Of a stretch of DNA of 64,000 nucleotides, positions 42,796-55,482 are shown one piece after another; positions within the stretch are counted from its first letter, which is position 1; the number at the start of each line of letters is the position of its first letter. The DNA lies in assembly GCA_947179485.1 (NCBI GenBank), contig OX359248.1:1629501-1693500 (forward strand), written 5' to 3'. The notes under the pieces were generated by a model. That model was not told the DNA's origin and did no database searches. It saw only the letters and a program-made list of their open reading frames with translations. A program made the position numbers and the translations under genes. The stretch is from Allacma fusca. Taxonomy: Eukaryota; Arthropoda; Collembola; Symphypleona; Sminthuridae.

Positions 42796-44688
42796 AAACA
42801 AGCAAACAAACTACAGAACAGCAATCTTTCCCCTAATAAGCACCTCTACATTTTAAGACATACATAAATGAGAGCCGAAAAATCCAACATGTTAACTTAG
42901 CCATCATACCTACAATAACACTAGAAATTATACTTATCTATGGGAATTAGTTGTACAAATCCTCCTGAACCTTGTGTTCTTATGTAGTAACATGGTCATG
43001 CCAAATTGATACATTTTGCATCTATTACATTATTACATAGATCCTAGAAGTATCCGTCGGACGTAGACAGGCTCTTTTGTATTCCACTTTAGCCAAGCCA
43101 GGTAAAACATTAGAGTAGAGTAAAGGAGCGGAGACACTGTAACGTAGAAACCACGGGGTAATACTGATACTCCTATAAGTAAAACTAAAATACAAGAAAG
43201 AGAGAGAGAATGGAAGCAATCAAATATGAAATCACGTCAGAAGAAAGAGAGAGAGAGAGAGACAGAGAGAGACAGAGAGCGAGCCCCAAGTGAAAAGAAT
43301 CAGGCTTCATTAGTGAAGCCACGCATTGCTGTCCACACAGGCACAATTTATGTCCTCCGATTTGAACAACTAGCCCTTTGCCGTATATTGTGCTAGTAAT
43401 AAGCTTTTCCCATAAGTAAGTATTCCCTCCTTTTCCATCCTTACTTGTATTATCCCCTGCTACACACACACGGAAATATCAGAGAGTCCTAGTCAAAAGT
43501 ATATATACACAGACACAAAAGGCGTAACAGAGTAACCAAGTAACCACTCAAAAATCATCTCTAACCGCCGACATCAACTCAACCTGAGGAGACCAAAATG
43601 AGTGTGTGTGAGAGAGAGAGAGAGAGAGAGAGGGAAAAAAATACGCGGACACGTATTCAGATAGCAAACCAATTCTTTTCCATTCCATTAAACTACATAT
43701 GTATGGGGGGCTTAGAGAAACTGATACTCCTTAGTCCTTCACATTTTCTGTACAACAAGTCCAATTCCTCATAAAAATAACGAACTTCATTATTTAAAAG
43801 ATGGATTCATTTCCAAAACTTTTTTTCTCATTACTCTCAAAGCTACTCTTCATAATATCTTCTTGAGACTCGTTCTTTTCCAAAAAAAAAAACATTTAAT
43901 ATAAGATACATACGTAGCTAACTCACTAACACTATTAGGGATGTATGAAGAAATCATGGCGGAACTTGCAACTAATAAACTCTATTCATCATGTCTCCGC
44001 CATACACAAGACAAGGCAAACTTCCAGTATTACTTTATTTTTGTTATTAGTCTTTTTAAATAATTAAATGAAAACCAAGACGTTCAAAGATGAAGAAGAA
44101 GAAAAAGGTAGATCATCATTAAAAGTTGTCTTATTCTTCTTCCTCAAATATTGCAATAATTATTTAAAAATAGATACAATATACATATCTACTTATATCA
44201 TTCTTCTAAGAAGTAAGACACAGTTTATTAATCAAAAGTTGCTCATGACACGGGAAAAACTTCTCTTTTGTCGACATAATTTTAAATTATTGTTGTTCCT
44301 TTTGAACTTTGACGGAAATACCTGAAGTATTCCCTACAGTAGTGAGTGTCTCAAATAACTCACACTCTCCACATGTGTATTTTATTTTTGTAACAGTCTC
44401 AAGTCTCAATGAAGCCTACCTCTTATCATTAGGAGCTGAAAAGCGAAACATTTTCTTTTTCCCTTCTGAGAGAGAGAGGTAGTAGATAGATAGAGATAAA
44501 GATATATACATACATATCATTATTAGACGTTAAGACTTTTATATTTTCATTAATTAAACCATCCGTCTAGAGACAGAGAGAGAGAGAGAGAGAGGGGTAC
44601 TCTCATACTCTACTTTTAAAACTTACAATTATTATTACTTACATATGCTGTTTGTTTTTAACTTTTGATTTGTTTGCCCGAGTTACAG

Positions 44689-45045
44689 ACGAGAAGAAGA
44701 AAAAAAGAAGAGGGGGAAAACTTTGATGGAGCAACAGCCACAAGAACAAGCTCAAGAACGTTCTGGGCTGTTCTTGTAATATGCAAATTATCCTCATTTT
44801 TAATTATACCTTATATATTATGCGCCCGTCTGAGGAAACTTGAGTCAAGAGGATATCAGGATGAAGAAGATGTTAGTAGAGTTTTGGGGTTCTTCAAATC
44901 AAAAAATTGTATTCATTATAATTATTTGAGGTTTCAAAACCAAAGAGCTTTTCTTTTTCTCTCACACCTCCCATCAGCAAGAGTTGTCTTGACTCTCGAC
45001 GGCTTTAATCCGATCTCTCATTTTTACTGTAAATGTTTCATGTAA
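44689..45045 (+). CDS. Candidate terminal exon, 118 codons, unknown product
   Basis: It opens directly after a long pyrimidine-rich acceptor (tgtttgcccgagttacag) and runs 118 codons to a TAA. The product would have a basic/acidic start (TRRRKKEEGENFDGAT), a hydrophobic segment (FWAVLVICKLSSFLIIPYIL), then a charged tail (RLRKLESRGYQDEEDVSRVL). Open frames of this length are expected a few times by chance in a window of this size and composition. I see no clear polyadenylation signal close behind it. Confidence 0.15.
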   Translation, partial: TRRRKKEEGENFDGATATRTSSRTFWAVLVICKLSSFLIIPYILCARLRKLESRGYQDEEDVSRVLGFFKSKNCIHYNYLRFQNQRAFLFLSHLPSARVVLTLDGFNPISHFYCKCFM

Positions 45046-46549
45046 TTATTCTAATGTTCATTCATAGAGATACGTAATTACATATATGTACATAATTACA
45101 TATAGGTATACGCACAGATATCAAGGAACATCCTCAAAGTCAAAAAGAACAGTTATCCTTGTCATGTTTTTAATCAGAAATTTCACAAAGTCCCTGTCAA
45201 ATATTTGTGACACATTTCCAAACAAAACTTTTCCAACATCTCAAGCATCTTCAAGTTGGAGTCATTACAAAATTTGATCCCAAAAGTATGAGACATTGTA
45301 CATAGTGTCTGACATCAATAATAATTATCATAACAATGTATCCCAATAGGAGTCAATTGAACACAAGTACACATAAAATCCTCATAATCTCCCACGATTT
45401 GAAATATACCTACACACACATATATACATCACATATCTATCTATAGATGTGTGTATATAATTTTATGTGTGATAGAGGAAAATACATATACGAATCTAAA
45501 TATGAAAGGTTCAAAGATGCACACAAGTTTTTTATTTTTTAAATTCTTTTTTTGTTAGATATATCTACTTGTCTTGTACATTTCTAATAGAGTCCCAGAA
45601 CAACACAATTCTCCACCTTTACAATAAAAGAACCGCCCATTTCATTAAATAGCATTACATTACAATCGCATTTACATCGGTAGGATAACAACAAAACTTA
45701 ATCTTCATACATTTCGCTCCTTCTCATCTCTCTCCCTCTCTCTCTCTATTTCTCGTCCGTCCCAAGAGTCCAACGAGAGGAAAAAGGAACTAACAAAGGT
45801 TACAGGGCACAATGGAAACTCCGATGATTTTTTTTTCTTTTCTACATTCACATAATAATATCTACACACATAGATAGATAATTATGTATATTGTGTATCC
45901 ATGTATGTATCTATCTACTAGTTCTCTCCTCTTCCCATTTGATAATAACAGGTACGAAAAAAAAACTAAAAACGGAGAGACTCAACCGTATAGTACTTTG
46001 AATGCCTGAATCTTCAACTAGCTTAGGACTTAGGGCAAAGAAAGAAACGTTCTCCAAAAAAAACATAGTGAATTGCATTGTTGCTGTGATAGATGCACAT
46101 ATAGGTATACATAAGTATATGCAAGTAAGGACAAGAGTCCATATGGATGATGGTTCCATATGCTAATATAATATCTTTTTACAATGGTATCCCCAAGCCC
46201 CAGAGAAGAGAAGAGAAGAGAAGAGAGAAGAGCAGAGTAGAAAATGTTGAATACCTCAACAATGCAATCTCATATTAAGTTACTAACATTATTGCCTCTC
46301 ACAATCTAACCAAGTCTCAAAGTCAAAGCTTTGTGCCATTTAGTTTCGAAAGAAACTTATTACACACGGTTTTTTTTCTTACACAGGCATAAATATATAC
46401 CTATACAATATGCTTTTACAGATAGATATGTATTATAAAGTATCGGCAGGCTATGTCATTCTACATATGTACATAGTAATTACACATATAACATGTGAGA
46501 TCCTTATATGTATTGCATCCACTCACAAGCCCATCAAGTACAAGTCAGA

Positions 46550-46581
<32 letters not shown>

Positions 46582-47391
46582 TGAATATTACTTAGAGTTG
46601 GCCATCTCATTTGCATCCCTCCGCATCCTCACAGTTATTTTTTTCTCTCTCTCTCTCTTTCGCCTCTCTCCCTCTATATATGCTGTCGGAATAATCAAAG
46701 GAACGCTTTTTCAAGTCGCTCGCTCACTCATCTAAAAGGATTTGTGTAGGTATGTATGTACGTCTCTACATGAGAGTGCACAACGCATCCTCATACAATT
46801 TACATGCACTCGAATGAGGATCCAGGTAAGTACAGAGTACACTACACTATATCTACAGGTATCTGCATCTATATACGTACATAAATAAAATACCCTCGTA
46901 TGTACTTGACATCCCACTACCACCACCGTGGTGGCCAATACAATGCACAAGACGATACAATGGTACAAGCACCAGGGACTACTACTGGTACATATCCATG
47001 GTGCATGTAATTACGCGTACCTACAATTATTACAGATACTACACGGAGGATGCCTTCCAATAAATACGTTAAAAAAATGTATCGTTGAACCATGTATGCA
47101 TACACCATCCAGATATCCTCAGTCCCTGGGTACATAACATCACTCCATAATATATTCACAAGAAAAAAATAAATGTAAAAAAAAAACTTAAAGTAAAAGC
47201 TGACAAGAATAAAGTCATTGCTTGTAATAGGTATACAGTACAGTATTATAACCTGTGCATTTGCATGGGAAAGTAGACATATGTACAAATACCTCCAAAA
47301 GGTCCTTACGTAGCTGTGATACCACAGAGAATACATATATATACTATATCTTCTTTACTCTACAACCCTAGGAACAACATACGTCAATACT

Positions 47392-47395
<4 letters not shown>

Positions 47396-47432
<37 letters not shown>
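47396..47432 (+). repeat. GA microsatellite
   Basis: About 18 perfect GA units. Confidence 0.92.
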
Positions 47433-47436
<4 letters not shown>

Positions 47437-47829
47437 GCCAAGAGGCTAAATTGTCCTAGCGAAACAAGATTCCCGTTCAACTAGCTACAACTCTCTATCT
47501 ACTATTACTACTACTACTCCTTCAAGTGCTGGCTTAACGAGGTTTTTACACACATAATGGAGAACAAGTACATCACGATGCTCTTGAAATGATGTGCTTG
47601 TGTGCAAAGTCATAAAAAGACACACTCCAACATCCCGATTATTCTCTTCTGATAACTTTGCAATTTAGCCAAATGTCTCTCTTACATCCTACAAAACTCT
47701 TGTTTCACACAAGTCTGAGTCTCTCAAGAGATGTGTACCTATTTGTTTCACCTTGTCATTACTAGTACTAGTACTCTCCTTATCTCTCAAACGTCTCAAC
47801 CCAAGCCACTACTACTATTATTATTATTA

Positions 47830-47857
47830 TTATCTATCTATCTATCTATCTATCTAT
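47830..47857 (+). repeat. TATC tetranucleotide tract after ATT triplets
   Basis: Six to seven TATC units immediately following an ATT run (47818-47832). Confidence 0.9.
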
Positions 47858-49247
47858 AGATACATCTAGCTATGTATTCAGATGACCCAACATTTTGAGC
47901 AATACCTTCTTCGTGCTAAACATTTTCAGGTCAAGCTTTTTATTTACACATGATCTGAGGTTTCAAGGGAGATTTCCAATCCAAACTGTACATCAACATA
48001 TGTTCAGATGCCTATATACACATAATTACATCTACATCTTAACACCACATCTTTTCCTTTAGATACTCACCACAAAATCCTACTCATACAGATATAAGTC
48101 CCCCCCCCCCAAAAAAAACACAGAAACCGTACAGGAATAATTCTACATAAAGTAAAACAACATATCTGAGTTCCTAATCCTAATCTTATGACAATATCAT
48201 CAACGTTCCAAAATCAAGGTCTACAATAAAAAAAAAGACATTTTGCATAGATACATATATATATAGATACACGCACAAGCAAGCATATGTATATACACAG
48301 ACTAGAGACAGAGATATGTATCAGTAGTCAGGGGACCTAATTTGCTGATCATGTTAGCAATAACAGGGACCATAACCAGTGTGGTTAAAAACCAGGAACG
48401 GTAAAAACATCTCAAAAATTTTGACAGCTTACGTACTAATTGTACCTGCACATTCAGGCAGACAGGCAGACACTAGCAAGCTCTACATGCATAGTGAATA
48501 CCATCTTTGTTGAAGTCAATCTCACGGTATCTAATTGTTACATCCAAAGTGAGGTACAAGGATACTTGATACTTTAATCCTATATCAGTATACTATACCA
48601 TCCAGGAGGAGGAGGCATACAGATACACATGATATAAGATGAGGTAACCAGCAGAAGTAGTTGCAGTAGTATCTGTAGTAGTAGTAGTACAGAGAGATAG
48701 AGATTACAGAGGAGCTTTTTAGCGTAACGATTTCCTCACGCGGGAAACTTAGCCTAATCATGGTAAAGCCACGTATAGGCATATATGTACAGTTCCTTGT
48801 TATTATCATTACTACATGAGTGTCCGTCCAAAAGTGCAGACAAGAGTCTACTCCAACCATGCATTTACACATATGCATCTTCATAGAGAAACATAATTCC
48901 TACAGCAATGAGAGCACGAGCATATTACGAGCCTGCCCTGCTTTACCTATGTGATTAGCAATTAGTGGTAATACGAAGAAGAAGGGGGAAAAAAAATGTG
49001 GAAAAAGATGTTGAGATCTCAAGGAGTAGGAGTTACACATTGGGTCCATACACTACAGATATAACATACAACAGTAATCCCGAGGACCTATGCATGTATA
49101 ACTATATATATGTACTTATATCCATGGATGAGCATACTCCATTACGCAATACTAATATAATGCGGGATAAAAACACGCCAAAGTCCGTCCTGCCAATCGA
49201 GTAAATTGAACAGGTGCAATTTGCCATTAGAAACGCGTGCGACGCAC

Positions 49248-49339
49248 CTTGATCTCATCATTATGGCATGGCAAATCATCCGTTTCAATCTTTTACACTC
49301 AACTTCTTCTTCCTTTTTCATCCCGTCAACATTATTATA
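49248..49339 (-). CDS. Candidate downstream exon, charged segment
   Basis: A 92 nt segment between a strong acceptor (ctaaccttcttcccag) and ATCAAG|gtgcgt. One frame only is open, starting in phase 0: YNNVDGMKKEEVECKRL, then KRMICHAIMMRSR. Phase 0 matches the end of 54883, so it could follow in the same transcript after an intron of about 5.5 kb. It could equally belong to another gene. Without the donor the frame stays open for about 34 more codons to a TAA near 49147. Confidence 0.22.
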
Positions 49340-50735
49340 CTGGGAAGAAGGTTAGCCTTTCTCTAGAGCTCTCTCTCTCTCTCTCTCTCTCCCTTAAACA
49401 CTCATGCACACAGATCTATCAGTAGATACTGGAGTCTAAACAGTTCCTCTAAATGAATCTTTCTATATAAAAGGAGAATAGTTCCATTTCGATAAAACCA
49501 CCACCTTGTGGCTACCAGGGCTGAGCTAAAGTGCTAGTATTATTAATTTCAGTAGATATATACGTATCTACGCCATGTATATCTACATATATACAAAGTG
49601 TAGTAATACAAACATAAGTACATGTATCTAACCCTCTCAAACACATTTGTAACACACGTGAAGATCCTTCCCATCAACCGGGTAAGAAAGAAGAGTAGGT
49701 TTTTCTTCCTATAACAAGAATCTTACACCGACAGAGAGGAAGGAGAGGAGATAGAGGGAGAGAGAGAGAGAGAGATGGGAAGACAGGGACGAAGTGTATA
49801 GTGATTTAAAAGCCAAGTTTTTTTCCCTTTTTTATCTTCCCGCATTTAAGTAAGTTTAAGTACATCATCCATACTACTTCTCCGTCTCCTTTCAATATCA
49901 CAAGCTTCATCTATGGATTGCTATATCAGAGTGATGTCAGCATTTTCTCTCTCTCTCTCTCTACTATTCCAGAGTCAGAGAGTTGACTTGACTCAACTGA
50001 ATTTTCGACACATGATTACACCTTCAAAAATTGAAACACGAACAAGCGTGTTACATTTCACGGTGGTTCCCCCTCCTGTGTAAATTGAGTCGTCAGGTCT
50101 GTGGACTTTGATCAGGAGTGTAGGTACACAAAAGCATTTACTCCTTCCATTACAATTACCCATATAACATTTCCCTACATTTAATATTATCAATTATCAT
50201 TATTACTTATGTCCCACAGAACCCCCCTTCCCCCCTCAAGTAATGTAAAATATTTTCTCAAAATTTAAAATAGCCCATGAGAAAATCTGTAGAATGTATT
50301 TACTAGATATAATAAAATGATTATTTTATCTAGAAATATTCCAAGGTATCGTACCTATTGTGTATGCTTACATTTGTAAAAATTACCAATATGTAATTAT
50401 TGGTGTAGGTTAAGTTATAAAATTGAAGTCCTTGAGATTTCAAAAAAAAATCATCATTTTAAGTAAATCAGATATTACATCACTTTCATTATACAGTATT
50501 TTGTATTGTATAACAATATCATAAGAACAGACAGCTGAGCTTTCGCAAATTATATAAAGAAATTATCTTTAAAAAAAAATATTAGGCTATAAACATATCC
50601 ATACGTTTCTTTTATGTGTAACAAGTACCTCAAAGGAGACAGAAGGGCTGCTGATAAAATGCCAAAGAGTGAGGGAAATGAAAAACGGACTGTACACTTA
50701 TGTAGCCCTTGTGTGTACTACTACTTAGGCCAGTC

Positions 50736-50737
<2 letters not shown>

Positions 50738-50802
<65 letters not shown>

Positions 50803-50836
50803 TGACTCCGTGTACGAGAGAGAGAGAGAGAGAGAG
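50738..50836 (+). repeat. Longest GA array in the window, split in two
   Basis: A 61 bp GA run (50738-50798), an 18 bp non-repeat spacer holding TGACTCCGTGTACG, then a second GA run (50816-50836). Both strands give long false frames here. Confidence 0.93.
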
Positions 50837-53141
50837 TGAGGGAACGAGAGGATAAAGGAAGAGAAGAGAAGCTGCTGGACCGCAAAGATCACCGCAGGAA
50901 TCCACAATAGTCGAGCAGAGAGTTGGATGAAAAGCCTTTCTGACAGGTCCAAGAGAAAAAAAAATACTCTGGCAGGTAAATGTCCTCCTGGAAATTCTTG
51001 CTGTGCTCAGCTCATCTCCGTCCATCTTTTCCATTCTCTCTCCCGTAAAGCCCATTCCCATTAATACTGCACACTCTCTAATAAGAAAAAAAACCTGTAT
51101 ATATGTTCCCTCCTATAATGCTCCTATCAACCCTCGATAAAACCTTACACTTCCCATGTTCCTAAGGAAGCCTTCATGTACATAATTATACCTATATGGA
51201 TGGACGTACATATATACATACACACACACACACACACATGCATAGGTACATACATGATACTGTAGACATCTAAAATCCATGGATACCTTTCCTTTAAACA
51301 GTAGTAGTGAACTATGTGTAAGTGTATGTGTGTGTGTGTGTTTGTGTGTATACTCGAACTTACCATACTCCTCTACTATCTTTTGCACTCTGCCATTCTT
51401 CTCTCTGAGTCCCTCACTTCTTGCAACATCCTTGGGTCTCTTTTCGCGGTTATTGTATCTAGATCTCTACTCTCTCACTAGTATCTAGCTGGGCTAGGGC
51501 TAGGAGCTGTAGCTAGTAGCTGTAGCTATAACTACTACTCTTCCCCTCAATCTTTTCCGTCTTTTTCTTCCTCTTCCTCGCTCTGGCTCTGACTCTGTGT
51601 CTCTCAGTCTCAGTAGTACTTAACTGAGAAGGTACATACATACCCTGTCGGAGAAGAACTAGGGATGTGATAGAAAATACGACTCAACTTATATGCACTT
51701 AAAGGACCTTTCATTTTCTTAGGTTTCTCCATGTAGTTGTGTAGTAGAAGTAGTAGTAGTAGCAGTACTGTATGATCACTTCGCTTCCCGAAAATTGGGA
51801 TGACTCGGGAACCCTCCCAAAGGCAATCAAAAGTATGTGTTCTTTTTTGACGTTCCCCCCAGTTTCTCACATGGAATTTCATCAATACCATATCCTTAAT
51901 TTTATCCCAGCTACACATTAATGGCTACCTAGAACTTACTCCTACCTCACCATTTCCAGGCTTCAAGAGCTATGGAGAAAATGGATTTTACGAGTCAAAT
52001 AAACTTGATTAACTTTAATTCCTTACTGGCATTTCTTCTTCGTCTTCTCCTTCCTTTCCTTTCCTTCTCTTCTTCTTCTTCCTTCTCTCCTCTCCTGGTT
52101 CATCTTTCCTCTCTCTGTCTCTCTGTCTCTCTCTCTCTCTCTCACGCTAATGTTCGAAAACTGGCTACCTCAACTCCCATAATACTCCAGTAGAGAGACC
52201 TTATATATATTATGTAGTTACATCCTATGTACAAATCTATAGTAATAATATTATTACAGTGGGGAACGTCTATAGAATTATATCTGTATATACAGTCATT
52301 ACAAAAATATACCCAAGAAGCTGCATGTGTACGAAACCAGAGAGCTATTATAAACTTCCTTCACACTCGCACCTCTTCCCTAATATTATTGCTAACAAGA
52401 CTTCAAAAGCTAGTTACAATTTCTCGGCATACATACATAGGTAATTACATATACTTATACCTATCCCTCCTTTATCAAAACGATTGAGCCAGAGAGAGGT
52501 GTGTCTACAAGGTTTTCAAAAGTTAAGAAAATAAAAAAAAAACTGCTATTTCTAGAGCTAATATAAACATTTCTGTAGATTCTTACACAGGACTTAGGAA
52601 TAAATATGTATATATCTCTACGTCCTTGTACACATTACAACAGTTTTCGTATCCTTCAAAAAATCCTCTATACTTCTTCAAACACAACACACACATACAG
52701 ACACACACACATACACACACACACACACGACATACACAAAAAAGAATCTTCTCCTTTACAAAAATCTCCTCCAAGCATCCAGAGGAGAGAAAAGCTAGGG
52801 AAGCAGGGGATACTCCTTGGGAAAAGGACACTTTGAGATAGAGAGACAGAGAGCAAACCTACATCCACGAGAAAAAAAAACTGAAAAGAGACGGAGAAGA
52901 GATAATAAGGAAAATAAAATAGGGAACATTTTTTAGGACCTAGTTCTTCCGGCCAAGGCACACATACATACATAGATATTCTGGAATGAAACTAACTCGG
53001 AGAGAGCAAGTATATGGACACACATACGTACACATATATCTACACATAATGGGAGAATCTGGCAAGACGAGAGACGAAGCACATTGAATCCAGTTGCGTT
53101 TTCCATTCTTTACGAGAGAAGTCGTGAGTTAGTTTAGTTTC

Positions 53142-53172
53142 TGTGTGTATGTGTGTGTGTGTGTGTGTGTGA

Positions 53173-53212
<40 letters not shown>
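53142..53212 (+). repeat. Compound GT then GA array
   Basis: About 50 bp of GT units, with ATGT and GAGT interruptions, passing directly into about 20 bp of GA. Confidence 0.93.
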
Positions 53213-54588
53213 ATATCTTTTTCACAATCTCTCTTCTCTCTCCTTCTTCTTCCTTTCTTGACTTTACTTTTGTATAAATATCTGAGCATATATAATATAC
53301 ATATATAGATATGTACATTATGGCAAAAGAGAACATTTTGGTTTCACATGTAACTCGACTATTTTCCTACTTCCCATAGTAGCAGGGTCATGTATGCAGT
53401 TACCAATGTATGTATATGTCCCTACTCTCCCTGTTAACTGTAACAGTAGAAGTGGTAGTGGTACGCTGGAAGAGTAGTAGTAGTAGTAGTAGTAGGAGGT
53501 AGGAGTAGCAGCAGCAGCAGAGGCAGAGGCAGCAGAAATGAGAAAATAGCGACGAGAAATACGGACAAGTATAAAAGTATGCATAGAGCTTGTATGAAAA
53601 AAACGAAAGGCACCCGCTCTCCGACTCACTCTGTTCTTCTTCGCCTCCAACTTCTCTCTTCCATTATATTAACGTATCCCTTCCTCGAAAATTTTCGTCT
53701 TGGTCTTTTCTCGTGTATGTGTATGTATATGTGTATGTGTGTGTGCTCATGTATGTATGTGAATGTCTGCTTGGGCCTCTCTGCCTGTGTCTGCTTCTGC
53801 CTTTGGTCGGGAGAGTAGCTTAGCTAGGCATTTCCAGCCGAGATTAAAAGTTTGATTTATATGCCAGAGGCTTTCCTTCCCTTCCCTTCACTTGCTTTTC
53901 CTTTTCTTCCCGTCATTTCGTCTTTTGCTCCAACAGTCGGGTTCCAACAACCCAAACTCAACTCAACTAGCACTTACCATAGATGTACATATCTATAAAT
54001 ATATAAGTACTTTCTATACTTATGAGACTACATGAGTTCATCGTGGTATATCCATATACAGTATTCTCTCCGAGCTGATAGTAGAAATGTTCGTACCTAC
54101 AGAGAGAGAGAGTCAGTCGTAGGATTTCTGCAGCGGTTGCCATAAGTGAGTATACATATACATATATAATTATATAAATACACACATTTCAACTAGCTCT
54201 CCTTATAAATCTCCATGATACAATTTCGTCGTTCACTTCTTTCCAATGAAGAAAAAGAAGAAGAGGACGAAGAAGAAGAAGAAGAAGAAGAAACAGTCGT
54301 CAGCAGTAAGTAAAGTAGTAGCACAGCTGAGTGGTCGGTTCGTCGTTGACTGATGGTACCTTACGTACTCGAGTACAACCTAGATATAGGTATTCATATT
54401 CGGAACATTTCGAGGTTTCCCATTAATGTAGCTCCATATTTGAGACATATGTAAGAAACTAACTAACGATACGTAAAATACTATGGAACAAGAAATCTTC
54501 TGCCATGAAGCAGCAGCAGGAGTATCAGGAGCAGAAGAGACGCAAGTTAAAGCGATCTTCCTCCTTTTAAAAAATACAACCAAAAAAA

Positions 54589-54592
<4 letters not shown>

Positions 54593-54651
<59 letters not shown>
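54593..54651 (+). repeat. Compound GA then GACAGA array
   Basis: About 38 bp of GA passing into four GACAGA units. Confidence 0.92.
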
Positions 54652-54882
54652 CGACAAAAGACTATACTTTTGTACTAGTTCCCCTTCAACCCTTTCAATA
54701 GGACAGTCTCCGAAAGTACATACATACGTACATATGTATGTATGTACATATACCAGAACTTAAATGGGAGTCGCGCATAAGTACAGCTGACTCCGCTGCC
54801 ATTATGATTGCTTTCGGTCCAAAAATGGGCATCTTATCGCACAGCTAACTATACATGTACATACAGTTAGAATTAAACGTAC

Positions 54883-55037
54883 CCTTATAATACTGTCTTG
54901 GATGGAATCCATGATTTCTTTTGAGAAAAACGCAAGCTTTAGATGCCAAATGCCAATTTCAGCAAGAATAGCAACAACAACAACAACAACAACGGCAGCA
55001 AATAATTGTTTCCTATTTATTTTCCCAATTTTTTCCC
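54883..55037 (-). CDS. Candidate exon 3 of the same gene, with a second hydrophobic segment
   Basis: A 155 nt segment after a pyrimidine-rich acceptor region (gatttttcttcaaagagag), ending at AAGG|gtacgt. Read in phase 1, it gives two bases completing a Gly codon and then 51 codons: EKIGKINRKQLFAA, seven Val from a GTT triplet tract, AILAEIGIWHLKLAFFS and KEIMDSIQDSIIR. Basic residues before and charged residues after a long hydrophobic run fit a membrane helix. Nearer AG sites at 55042-55041 would put the frame into stops, so the acceptor choice is forced by phase and is a weak point. If the donor is not used, the frame runs on through another hydrophobic stretch (VRLILTVCTCIVSCAI) to a stop about 80 nt later. 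The Val run comes from a microsatellite-like tract, so some hydrophobicity may be accidental. Confidence 0.3.
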
Positions 55038-55178
55038 CTCTCTTTGAAGAAAAATCAAATTTTAATTAGCTCAGTCCCAGAATTGTATTTATTCAGTCTC
55101 CTTAATTATACCTTTCTTTTAACAGAGCCCCTTCACAGCTCATACTTTCATTCATTTCGGAATAAAGTATATATTTAC

Positions 55179-55283
55179 CTCCATAAGAGTTACCTCCGCC
55201 TGCACATAGTCGCATAATAGGAGTGATTACCCAAACGAGCAAAAGTCCCGTAGTTAAAGCAATGAGAAAAGTCCGTAAGAGCC
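55179..55283 (-). CDS. Candidate exon 2 of the same gene, with a membrane-spanning segment
   Basis: A 105 nt segment starting after ctgactctttccag (a good acceptor) and ending at GGAG|gtaaat. Only one frame is open, entered and left in phase 1. It encodes LLRTFLIALTTGLLLVWVIT, a strongly hydrophobic stretch of helix length, then PIMRLCAGGGNSYG. The tract is less AT-rich and less repetitive than its surroundings. Function is unknown. Two compatible flanking candidate exons raise confidence above that of an isolated open frame. Confidence 0.35.
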
Positions 55284-55451
55284 CTGGAAAGAGTCAGTTA
55301 TTGAAGTAATAAAGACAGTAGTTAGGGCCGTTGTTGTTCTTAATTTTTCTTAGACACAGACATAGATACCTATACTTATATACATATACCTGAAAATATC
55401 TGCAGAGATCTTTAGATATATACACTAGCCAAAAAATCCAAACAAGGACGA

Positions 55452-55482
<31 letters not shown>

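Larger units (their letters stand above)
24826..49247. other. No recognisable gene; AT-rich, microsatellite-laden sequence
   Basis: Part of this is expected to be intron or 5' flank of exd, whose N-terminal PBC-A exon lies upstream but was not seen. It contains many GA/CT tracts (28676, 31332, 37624, 39132, 47396), palindromic AAT/ATT tracts (29540, 35446), a TAG tract (40412), a CAAA tract (42771) and a TATC tract (47830). Open frames here are short or driven by these repeats. A few non-repetitive ones are listed among the findings. Confidence 0.6.
49340..54882. other. No recognisable gene; simple-sequence rich
   Basis: Includes the longest GA array in the window (50738-50836), a compound GT/GA array (53142-53212), GAA triplets (54257-54291), GA/GACA (54593-54651) and a GC-richer patch at about 54775-54860. 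An open frame at 51610-51918 on the minus strand is non-repetitive in its first half but matches nothing I know. Confidence 0.55.

Noticed and set aside
43044..43102. Short plus-strand segment between attacatag and CCAG|gtaaaa
   Set aside because: About 20 codons (ILEVSVGRRQALLYSTLAKP); too short to distinguish from chance.
53318..53650. 110-codon minus-strand frame with Ala, Tyr and Leu runs
   Set aside because: The runs are translations of a TAG/CAG triplet tract; no splice or homology support.
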